The notes under the pieces were generated by a model that did no database searches, was not told the DNA's origin, and saw nothing but the letters and a program-made list of their open reading frames with translations. From a virus: 52,763 nt of DNA. The stretch lies in IMG/VR virus record IMGVR_UViG_3300025133_000147, positions 1 to 52,763 of that record; one strand, written 5' to 3'. Position numbers and translations under genes: made by a program. Position 1 is the stretch's first letter; every line of letters begins with the position of its first letter. Positions 46,008 to 52,763 of this stretch are shown here, piece after piece.

Positions 46008-47957
46008 TTAGAATCTGCCCATCACAGCGTCAGCGCTGGATGGAGCTACCTCTCTCGGCCCAGTTCCGGCGAGGGACTCTCCTTCAGCCCCTACACCAGT
46101 GTCCTCTACGCCTCCTTCAGCCGCTTGCCCAGCAGCCCCGGCAGAGATAGCTGCTCCTTGTAGCTGCGACAAGGGACCGACAAGGACTCTCTTGTCTTGC
46201 CGCCATACCTTGAAGGCTTGATCCATGAAGTTTTGAATTGTGTCAGGAGGAAGCACTCCTCCCTGAACCAGAGGAGCAAGCGTCCCAGTGACTCCCTGGA
46301 TAGTCTGAAGCAGACCCATAAAGGCTCTCTGCTCTTCCGCAGGATCAACTGGGATTGTAGACCCAGCCTGAATGTTCACATCGTAGAAGCCCTGGATGTC
46401 AGAGGCAGTGAAGGAGATGAACTCATCATCCCCAGCATCACCGTCAATCCTTAGGTAACGAACCTCGTCGAAGTACTGACGCATGATTGAAAGCATCTTG
46501 CGACCAATGTTTGAGATGAACTTCTCTGTTCCCTCTAGGCGCATACCAACACGACCCTTAGTAGCAGCAGAGGCAATAGCGACCTCAGTCGCTGTGGTCC
46601 CCTTGCGGCTTGCTCCTCCACGCTGGAAGGAGTCAATGCCTGAGATCTCATACATCAGCTTAGACAGACCACTAAGAACCATTGGAGTGGTACTCGGAGG
46701 GGGAGCTTCAGGAAGAAGCATGAGAGCATCCTGAATTCTAGCCACGCTGGCAGGAACCTCAGCTACAGCCATGTCTTCCTCAGACTCAAGGAGTCCAGCA
46801 AGCTGACCAGACTCAAGGGCTCCAGGGGCAGCAACGAACTTGCGCCGTGAAGACAAGCGGTGGTGCCTAAGGATGTAAGCCCACTCGTCGTTAAGACGCT
46901 GAGAGATGTCCTTGATGGAGTAGAGGTCAGCCACTCGCGTGCTGTAGAAGTTGTTAGGGACATCGACAAAGCGAAGGACTTCGTAGGGGTAGCCCTTCAT
47001 CTCAATCGGGTCTGCGATGTGCCGAAGGATAGAATCCTGAGCATCACCAGTTCCTGGGTTCTTAAGCATCCACATGACGTAACGACGAAGCCCGTCACCC
47101 GCATCACCCCAGTATCGAACCTCATAGAGCGTTACATACTCAGGCTCAATCTCGGGCTGGTTGAGATTGTTATGAGCCGAGTACCCAGTAAGGGTTGCTG
47201 GGATTGCCTCTTCAAGCCAGGAGTCAGCAACAACGCTGTGGGGGACGTTAAACCTGTCGTCTTCTCTCAGGTCGTCAAGACGAACAATCATTCGCTCGCA
47301 AACCCAAGGGCACTTCTTAAGGTCTGTGTATCCAGGGGGGATGAGTAGGTCCCACGGGCAAACCCTGTTGTACGTTGGGTTGTCGTCAGGGCCTTCCTCA
47401 AACGACATCTGGTCGTCTGCCATGATTCTACGAAGCTGTCGCTGTTGCTCAGCGGTAAGGGCTCCGTCCTGCTCGTTCCCAGGCAGCGGCTTCTCTGGAC
47501 CACTGTCGTAGTCTTCCTCTGTGTAGAAGGAGCCACTCCCCTCGTAGCCAACCTTAGCCACACCTATGCCAAACAGGATGGTGTCTAAGACAACGCTGCG
47601 AGTTGTTCTGTTTCCGTCAATCTCATTCCAGATGTAATTCAAAGCAGTCTCTGCCACGCGAGCAGACTCTTTGTCACCGGGACGACGAGGCTTAACGTAA
47701 ATATATGGGTTGGCTGAGATGACCCCAGGAATGATGGTGTTGGCGTTAGCCAAGAGGAAGTTGAAGTTAACCTCCTGCCCCTCTTCAAAGTGGAGACCGT
47801 CTGGCCCTCCAGCCCCTTCAGCCGAGTAGGCATGCTGGACAGAGCGCCAAATTGGGAGGTGGTTTTCCTCAATAATCCTTTCTGACTCCTCGATCTTTTC
47901 GACCCAGGTTGAGATTTCTGAGGAAGACATCTGAATTTTTATATTTTCGTTTGGCAT
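46008..47957 (-). CDS. Portal protein
   Basis: 649 aa from the ATG at 47,957; an upstream TTG at 47,978 is less likely. Typical portal course: NANTIIPGVISANPYIYVKP, WNEIDGNRTTRSVVLDTILF, then NRVCPWDLLIPPG, DVPNNFYSTRVADLYSIKDI and GTTATEVAIASAATKGRVG. The C-terminal part is Gln/Ala-rich. It forms the dodecameric ring through which DNA enters. Unusually it is on the minus strand between terL and scaffold, both plus. The ribosome site (GGAACC) is weak. Confidence 0.93.
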   Translation of the reverse strand: MPNENIKIQMSSSEISTWVEKIEESERIIEENHLPIWRSVQHAYSAEGAGGPDGLHFEEGQEVNFNFLLANANTIIPGVISANPYIYVKPRRPGDKESARVAETALNYIWNEIDGNRTTRSVVLDTILFGIGVAKVGYEGSGSFYTEEDYDSGPEKPLPGNEQDGALTAEQQRQLRRIMADDQMSFEEGPDDNPTYNRVCPWDLLIPPGYTDLKKCPWVCERMIVRLDDLREDDRFNVPHSVVADSWLEEAIPATLTGYSAHNNLNQPEIEPEYVTLYEVRYWGDAGDGLRRYVMWMLKNPGTGDAQDSILRHIADPIEMKGYPYEVLRFVDVPNNFYSTRVADLYSIKDISQRLNDEWAYILRHHRLSSRRKFVAAPGALESGQLAGLLESEEDMAVAEVPASVARIQDALMLLPEAPPPSTTPMVLSGLSKLMYEISGIDSFQRGGASRKGTTATEVAIASAATKGRVGMRLEGTEKFISNIGRKMLSIMRQYFDEVRYLRIDGDAGDDEFISFTASDIQGFYDVNIQAGSTIPVDPAEEQRAFMGLLQTIQGVTGTLAPLVQGGVLPPDTIQNFMDQAFKVWRQDKRVLVGPLSQLQGAAISAGAAGQAAEGGVEDTGVGAEGESLAGTGPREVAPSSADAVMGRF

Positions 47958-47971
47958 GGTTCCGATGGTAC

Positions 47972-48000
47972 TTGACAAAACTTTCTGGTTAAACTCATAT
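47972..48000 (+). promoter_or_regulatory. Candidate late promoter for scaffold and capsid
   Basis: TTGACA, 17 bases, TCATAT in the 75-bp gap between the divergent portal and scaffold starts. The -35 is perfect and the -10 poor. The gap is bordered by an inverted repeat, CATGGTTCC and GGAACCATG, that contains both start codons. Confidence 0.4.
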
Positions 48001-48032
48001 CCAGATCACGCGATAATGCGTTTGGAGGAACC

Positions 48033-48845
48033 ATGACACTAGAGACGCCCATCGACAACTTTGAAGAAACCCTCGACGAGGATAATTCTGAAGAGATCGG
48101 TAGTGAGGCTGACGATGCCTATGGTGAAGAAGAGCATCTAGCTGACCAAGTTGAACCTGAGCAAGAAAGCGACGAGGATTCTTTCTGGGGTGGAAACCCT
48201 GAAGAGCTTCCTGAAGAGTTAAAGGCTTCTTACAAGAACATGCAGGCTGCGTTCACTAAAAGAATGCAGCGAATGGCTACTCTTGAAAATAAGTACTTTG
48301 ATTCTATCGACGCTGCCAATGCTGCCGTGCTTGCACGACAGGAAGCTCAGGCTCCCGTTGAGGAAGTTGAAGAGGATAGTCCTCCTGACCTTTCTCAGGG
48401 AGCAAAGCCTGAAGACGTAATCTCCTATTACGTTGAGAAGGAGGTTCAGAAAAGACTTGAAGCCTCCGGCATCAAGAACTTGGCCCAGGAGATGCAACCC
48501 GTTGCACATCGAGAGAGAGTTACAGGGGCTTACCGACAGTTTGCTTCCTCTGCTCCCAACCTCGATCACCAGAAGCTTGCGCCGCTGACAGGTCAGATCA
48601 TTGATAATGATCCTGAGCTTGCTCAGTTGGCACAGGTCAACCCCGCCGCTGCCATCCGTCTCGCTGCCCGTGTTGCACAGGCTGAGATGAAGGCAGTATC
48701 TACTAAACAAAAAAGTCGAAAGCGTCGTCAGGCTGCTCCTGTGTCGGCTCGTAGTGGAACCGTTGTTAAGCCTAGGCGAGAGTCTATGCTTGATGCAGCC
48801 ACCAGAGCCCTCAAAGAAGCTGGCTTGAATCCAGACAATTTCTAA
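48033..48845 (+). CDS. Capsid scaffolding protein
   Basis: A 270-aa protein with GGAGG five bases before ATG. Very acidic N-terminal third (EETLDEDNSEEIGSEADDAY), a helical middle (SYKNMQAAFTKRMQRMATLE; VEKEVQKRLEASG) and a basic C-terminus (KQKSRKRRQAAPVSARSG) that would bind the capsid inner face. Charge layout, length and position directly before the major capsid gene are typical for scaffold. Confidence 0.85.
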   Translation: MTLETPIDNFEETLDEDNSEEIGSEADDAYGEEEHLADQVEPEQESDEDSFWGGNPEELPEELKASYKNMQAAFTKRMQRMATLENKYFDSIDAANAAVLARQEAQAPVEEVEEDSPPDLSQGAKPEDVISYYVEKEVQKRLEASGIKNLAQEMQPVAHRERVTGAYRQFASSAPNLDHQKLAPLTGQIIDNDPELAQLAQVNPAAAIRLAARVAQAEMKAVSTKQKSRKRRQAAPVSARSGTVVKPRRESMLDAATRALKEAGLNPDNF

Positions 48846-48862
48846 CTAGATAAGGAAATATC

Positions 48863-49954
48863 GTGGCAAATCCACAAGCTACTATTACTTGGAACCGGGT
48901 CTACTCGACTACCGCAGCGGCAGAACGCGCTTCGGTAGCGATGGAGATCGTTCAGGCTAACCCTCTCCTCTGGCACATGTACCGCCAGGGCGCAGTTATC
49001 TACGAGGGAGGCACTGAGTGTCGTGTCCCCGTGGTCCTCACCGAGTCGCAGAACATTGGTGCCATTGGCACTTATGAGACTTTCTCTACCACTGCGGAAG
49101 ACGGTCCTACCAAGGCCCGCTACCCCAACTGGTACAAGAACCGCGCTTCGATGGTCATTGACAACACTGAGCTTGCTCAGAACCGTGGCAAGTACCAGAT
49201 CGTCAACCTCCTTCAGGCCAAGCAGGCGATTTCTAAGATCAGCATGATTAACGACCTTGCTCGTCAGATGTACGCTGATGGTGGCGCAGAGTCCGCCACC
49301 TCGACCACTCCGAAAGAAATTAACGGACTTCAGTCAATGCTGGACTTCGCTACTTTCGGAACTCAGACAGGCAACGTTGGCGGGATCGCGAAGGGTGATT
49401 TCACTTCTACGTGGCAGAACCAGTACGGCGCAATCACTGCGTTCGGCACTGATGGTCTAGACGTTTGGGAAGAGGTCTACATGAACTGCTCTAAGAAGGG
49501 CACTCATCCTGACATCATCCTGACGGACCCGCAGGTCTACCGCTTCTTCAAGCGACTCGTTGCTCCTAACCAGGAAGAGCGTGACGTTGCGATGTGGAAC
49601 CAGGGCTTTGAGAACCTGCTCTTCAACGGAACCCCCGTGGTCCCCGATGAGGAACTCTCAGGAACTGGCAAGACCTTCTTCTTGACGACCAGTGGAAAGC
49701 GCGGAGTCACCGACTTCAACCTGAAGCCGGAATACTTTGAGGTTCCCGGAAAGAACCCGCTTGTTCAGGGTAAGGGCACGGCCATTGGCCTTCAGCTCGC
49801 CATCCTGTCTTCGGACGACTTCCGTCAGACTGAGTTCCTCACGCCGCCTAACAGCGATGTGATCCTCAGCCATACCTACTTCACCTCGATGCTGGTTGCG
49901 TCGTCGTTGTCCCGTCAGGGCTGCGTCGATTTCGCTGGCGCGATTCAGTTTTAA
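48863..49954 (+). CDS. Major capsid protein (HK97 fold)
   Basis: A 363-aa protein, GTG start after AAGG. Family features: early GTECRVPVVLTESQ with YETF, the NWYKNRASMVIDNTELAQN strand-helix, long spine helix (ISKISMINDLARQMYADG), ILTDPQVYRFFKRL, LLFNGTPVVPDEELSGTG and a C-terminal YFTSMLVASSLSRQG. It matches the coat family found in many phages with small icosahedral heads. Expected to be the most abundant virion protein. Confidence 0.93.
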   Translation: MANPQATITWNRVYSTTAAAERASVAMEIVQANPLLWHMYRQGAVIYEGGTECRVPVVLTESQNIGAIGTYETFSTTAEDGPTKARYPNWYKNRASMVIDNTELAQNRGKYQIVNLLQAKQAISKISMINDLARQMYADGGAESATSTTPKEINGLQSMLDFATFGTQTGNVGGIAKGDFTSTWQNQYGAITAFGTDGLDVWEEVYMNCSKKGTHPDIILTDPQVYRFFKRLVAPNQEERDVAMWNQGFENLLFNGTPVVPDEELSGTGKTFFLTTSGKRGVTDFNLKPEYFEVPGKNPLVQGKGTAIGLQLAILSSDDFRQTEFLTPPNSDVILSHTYFTSMLVASSLSRQGCVDFAGAIQF

Positions 49955-49974
49955 GCTAAGAGAGGGATACTAAA

Positions 49975-50496
49975 ATGTCTGATTTTATGTTTGGTGGTTC
50001 AGCTCTTACGCTGGACATTGGTGTTCGTAATGATACTGGTGCCGCTGTCGTCGCTGGTGATGTTGTGCAGATTGACTTCGCGCAGGGCGCAGTTGGGCAG
50101 GATGGCTATGGAGCCGTTACGCCCGCAGCGGGTGGTGCCGACAATGGATGGGCCGACAACCCGTTGGACGTTGGTTCTGGCTTCTTTTCGGTGACGGGCT
50201 CTGTTGTCGCGCCGACTGGGGCTAGCATCCAGACCCTTGACGGAATGATTATTCGCGTTGGAGGCGCTGCCCAGGTTCAGGTGCTTGCTCCTGTCGGCGG
50301 TATCGCAGTAGGAGACTTGCTTGACATCTCTCCTGGCAACGACTGGTTGGTTATCTCCGGCATGAACGGTGGAAATATCTCTGTTGCCAATACTGCGGCT
50401 TCAATCGGCTTGATTCGTGGCGTTGCTCTAGAGGCTCTCGGCGCTGGCCTGACCTCTGTTATCAACGTATGGCTCCGTCCGTTCGGCGGCGCATAA
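49975..50496 (+). CDS. Head decoration protein (DUF2190-like)
   Basis: A 173-aa Gly/Ala/Val-rich protein: LDIGVRNDTGAAVVAGDVVQ, GGIAVGDLLDISPGND, then SIGLIRGVALEALGAGL. This 'gdvV ... vGd.l..' beta pattern is typical for capsid-stabilising decoration proteins encoded directly after the coat gene. It is followed by a strong hairpin, so coat and decoration form the highly expressed unit. Confidence 0.72.
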   Translation: MSDFMFGGSALTLDIGVRNDTGAAVVAGDVVQIDFAQGAVGQDGYGAVTPAAGGADNGWADNPLDVGSGFFSVTGSVVAPTGASIQTLDGMIIRVGGAAQVQVLAPVGGIAVGDLLDISPGNDWLVISGMNGGNISVANTAASIGLIRGVALEALGAGLTSVINVWLRPFGGA

Positions 50497-50511
50497 TAAA
50501 CAACGTGTGTC

Positions 50512-50538
50512 AGGTGGGGGGCTTCGGCCCCCTGCCTT
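50512..50538 (+). terminator. UUCG-capped hairpin after the capsid genes
   Basis: An 11-bp stem, AGGTGGGGGGC with GCCCCCTGCCT (two wobble pairs), capped by TTCG and followed by TTACG. Very stable; the short T run suggests partial termination or protection of capsid mRNA 3' ends rather than a full stop. Confidence 0.7.
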
Positions 50539-50560
50539 ACGCAACTAGGAGATTAGAATT

Positions 50561-51019
50561 ATGGCTGTTGCAGCACATGTTAGCCGGGTAGCGAAAGATT
50601 ACGCTCCACACGGTTATTCAGTTATGGAGAGTGTTTCAAGAAGCTGGGAGAGCCCCCCAGATGGGGATGGGCTAGACGAAGGTGGTGTTGTGTTGATTGT
50701 AGATGACGCTGACATCTACTTGGAGAAGGTTCAGATCGTTGGTGAGTCTGCCCTAGATGCTGCTGCGGCACAGTGGTTGACGATTGAGGTGAGTTCCATG
50801 GATAGCGGTGCCGTAGCCAGCACAACCCACGCCACGATAGACACCACTGCCAGTGGGACTGGTGGGTTGGCTGACTCTGTTTTTTACGATGTCCCTATTG
50901 CGACACCCGTTGTTCCGAAGGGTCGCGTTCTTATGATGTCGCTGGTTAAGAGCGAAGACAATGGAACCGCGTCTGAAATCTCTCTTGATCTTCAGGTCCG
51001 ATACCGTCGCAAGGCTTAG
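50561..51019 (+). CDS. Head-tail region structural protein, unknown
   Basis: A 152-aa beta-rich protein (VVLIVDDADIYLEKVQIVGES, then GRVLMMSLVKSEDN, SLDLQVRYRRKA) with a good ribosome site (TAGGAGA). Placed between decoration and gp11-like genes, it may be a head completion or second decoration protein. Confidence 0.6.
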   Translation: MAVAAHVSRVAKDYAPHGYSVMESVSRSWESPPDGDGLDEGGVVLIVDDADIYLEKVQIVGESALDAAAAQWLTIEVSSMDSGAVASTTHATIDTTASGTGGLADSVFYDVPIATPVVPKGRVLMMSLVKSEDNGTASEISLDLQVRYRRKA

Positions 51020-51052
51020 TCTAAAAACTCACTCGCTTAAGGAGGGTCGTTC

Positions 51053-52330
51053 GTGAACCTTTCGGAACTCAGAACGGCTCTCCAAGAGCGGCGTGAGGAC
51101 TACTCAGCCTCCGACGCTAAACTCAATCGCCGGATTAATCAGGCGTACCTAGACATCTGCTCTAGGCGTAAGTGGGGCTGGCTTCGCAGGGAATATACTG
51201 CGAACACTCACGCAAGCACTACAGTCACTGGAACAGCGGCTGGCGTAAACGGTGTCGTCTACACTAACGGCGAAAACGAAGTTGGCTTTGGTGCTAACAA
51301 AATCCCTGGCCCCACAGTGTTGGGCAAGAGAGTGCTTATCGACAGCGCTTTCTACACAGTCATCGACATGAACAGTACGGGGACTCAAATGATCCTCGAC
51401 AGGCCGTTCACAGGGACATCGACAACCGCGACCGAAGAGGGCACGGTCAAGTTCATCTACGACGAAGTGGCCCTCCCCCTGGGCACAGAGTCAATCATTG
51501 AGTCCTCTCTCTTCACAGGCTCTACCTCCTACGCTCTAAGCCTAGAGGCTATCCAGCCAGCCACGATGTCCATGCGTGACAAGGATGTCTCTGGTCAGCC
51601 CACTGCTTGCTCTGTCATAGAGAAGAAGCCTATCTACAGGCCGCGCAAGAAGGTCAGTGACTTCGGGGCTCTAACGGCGGGAGCGGGTGGGCTTCTAACT
51701 GTTGGCGCTACCTATAAGTACTGGTACAGCTTCTACGACCAGAAGTCTGGGGCCGAGTCCTCCCTGAGCGAAGAGTCTAGCGTTACCTTAAGCGCTGCCC
51801 AGAACCGGGTTACGCTGCCCACGGTAGTGGCTCGCAAGGACTACGTCCTCCGCATCTACAGGAGCACTGCTGGTGGGTCTGTTCCATACCTTCTTAGGGA
51901 CAAGCTTGAGCAGTCTGTTGCGGTTGTTGACGACGAGTCTGACGACTACTTAGGAACCAGAGGCCCTGACAGCGCCTCTACTATGTTCCTGACGCTCTAC
52001 CCGTACCCAGACTCCACCTACCAAGTTCACATGCTCCTGATGATGGAAGCTCTCAGGCTTGATGACGACGACGACCGTCCGATGTTTGACTCAGGCTACT
52101 CGACCACTCTTCTTGATGGCGCTGAGATGCTGATGCTCAATGCAGAGGATGAGCAGGCCAGAGCTAACGCTGTTCAGCGACGTTACGAGACAGGTATCCA
52201 GAGGATGATCATGCAAGACAGGCTCAACTTCCAGCAGCGTGTCTTGATTGGGAGAGGCGGGCGAAGGGTTGTAGGCAAGGGGACTTGGCTGTACGCCTCT
52301 GGCTCTGACGACAGTAACTTCAGGGCTTAG
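51053..52330 (+). CDS. Tail tubular protein A / adaptor, T7 gp11-like, with Ig/Fn3-like insertion
   Basis: A 425-aa protein, GTG start after AAGGAGG. N-terminal helices LNRRINQAYLDICSRRKWGW and a C-terminal helical part (LLDGAEMLMLNAEDEQARA, RRYETGIQRMI) match gp11-type adaptor proteins that join portal and nozzle. The family is usually about 200 aa; here an inserted beta domain (residues about 215-305: TYKYWYSFYDQKSGAESSLS, DYVLRIYRSTAGGS) resembles Fn3 or Ig decoration domains. Confidence 0.82.
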   Translation: MNLSELRTALQERREDYSASDAKLNRRINQAYLDICSRRKWGWLRREYTANTHASTTVTGTAAGVNGVVYTNGENEVGFGANKIPGPTVLGKRVLIDSAFYTVIDMNSTGTQMILDRPFTGTSTTATEEGTVKFIYDEVALPLGTESIIESSLFTGSTSYALSLEAIQPATMSMRDKDVSGQPTACSVIEKKPIYRPRKKVSDFGALTAGAGGLLTVGATYKYWYSFYDQKSGAESSLSEESSVTLSAAQNRVTLPTVVARKDYVLRIYRSTAGGSVPYLLRDKLEQSVAVVDDESDDYLGTRGPDSASTMFLTLYPYPDSTYQVHMLLMMEALRLDDDDDRPMFDSGYSTTLLDGAEMLMLNAEDEQARANAVQRRYETGIQRMIMQDRLNFQQRVLIGRGGRRVVGKGTWLYASGSDDSNFRA

Positions 52331-52333
52331 CCG

Positions 52334-52763
52334 ATGTCTAAAGCCAGAGGAAAGCTACAGGTCTTTGAGCCTGCGAATGTCGCAGGTCTAGACACCCGTG
52401 TCTGGCAGGGCAAGGGCTCTTCTGATGACATGGACGGAGTCGAGTTCTCCCTGAGGGGAGAGGTCGTAAAGGCTCTTGGGTATCAGCGTCTAGTTGAGTG
52501 GAGCCCAAAGCGTTCTATTGGTTTGTCCACTGAGGAGGGAGTTGTTGTCTCCTCAGGTGCGCCTGTTCAGAGTAACCCCCTTGAAGAGGCTGAGGTGCTT
52601 ACTCTTGGGACTTACACCTGGGGTGGCTCTACTGAGCTTGTGGTGGCGTACTGGGTGCCTTCGTCTGACCCGTCGCTCCTCAAGAAGGGTCGTCCTCGCG
52701 GGGAGGTTCGCATAGCTGTCCTAGAGACCAACGAACTGAGGGTTATCTACAGCTACTTCCTTG
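52334..52763 (+). CDS. Tail nozzle protein, T7 gp12-like (N-terminal 143 residues; continues at window start)
   Basis: ATG three bases after the gp11-like stop; the frame is open to the last base. The start (GKLQVFEPANVAGLDTRVWQ, then VEFSLRGEVVKALGYQRLV) is the usual N-terminus of gp12-like nozzle proteins, with early glycine-rich blades following. Together with the part at 2-1,804 the protein would be about 745 residues. The window breaks after the first base of a codon, while the opening bases start at codon position three. Confidence 0.75.
   Translation, partial: MSKARGKLQVFEPANVAGLDTRVWQGKGSSDDMDGVEFSLRGEVVKALGYQRLVEWSPKRSIGLSTEEGVVVSSGAPVQSNPLEEAEVLTLGTYTWGGSTELVVAYWVPSSDPSLLKKGRPRGEVRIAVLETNELRVIYSYFL

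Noticed and set aside
1-52763. Temperate phage (integrase, repressor/Cro switch, attachment site)
   Set aside because: No integrase or recombinase motif and no repressor-type gene pair were found. The HTH proteins at 23,336 and 26,054 lie inside early operons, not at a divergent switch.

Overview
The window reads as an essentially complete tailed-phage genome with a short tail (podovirus-like). It was opened inside one tail gene: the last 430 bases start a gene whose continuation opens the window. The evidence is a full virion set: large terminase, portal, scaffold, major capsid protein, and T7 gp11/gp12-like tail-tube and nozzle proteins. Two giant internal (ejected) proteins follow, then receptor-binding and lysis genes. 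I see no integrase, tRNA, RNA polymerase, DNA polymerase or primase. The phage therefore looks virulent and dependent on the host transcription and replication machinery. A Gram-negative host is likely from the endolysin type and the sigma-54-like sites, but the host cannot be named from the sequence.

Layout: (1) 1-22,240, plus strand: nozzle, small tail or appendage proteins, internal virion proteins (235, 1094 and 2792 aa), fibre or receptor-binding proteins, a lysis cassette and two small structural-looking proteins, closed by a hairpin terminator at 22,301. (2) 22,339-35,970, minus strand: an accessory and recombination region of about 33 mostly small genes. It contains a recombination module (PD-(D/E)XK nuclease, Sak4-like ATPase, SSB-like protein), a DUF932 protein, many zinc-ribbon microproteins, and three families of short AT-rich hairpins placed just 5' of ribosome binding sites. 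(3) 35,971-36,868: a non-coding control region with two sigma-54-like promoter sequences, five copies of GTTCGGTA, palindromes and an AT-rich stretch; this is the best candidate for the replication origin and regulatory switch. (4) 36,869-40,177, plus strand: replication genes (possible helicase-loading protein, DnaB-type helicase, RuvC-like resolvase). (5) 40,169-42,540, minus strand: probable virion or polyvalent proteins and two lysine-rich small proteins. (6) 42,598-45,634, plus strand: packaging genes ending in the large terminase. (7) 45,612-47,957, minus strand: the portal protein and a zinc-ribbon/winged-helix protein, inverted relative to their usual partners. (8) 48,033-52,763, plus strand: scaffold, capsid, decoration, tail tube and the start of the nozzle gene.

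How it works together: terminase and portal package DNA into a scaffold-assembled HK97-fold head. The gp11/gp12-like proteins close the head with a short tube. The 235-, 1094- and 2792-aa proteins are probably carried in the virion and ejected to cross the cell wall (LysM, glycine-zipper membrane segments, a metallopeptidase motif). Early minus-strand genes probably remodel the host and recombine phage DNA, while the DnaB-like helicase recruits the host replisome.

The most unusual points are the hairpin-plus-Shine-Dalgarno leader cassettes, the duplicated sigma-54-like/iteron region, the inverted portal gene, and a cluster of structured non-coding DNA at 28.8-29.05 kb.
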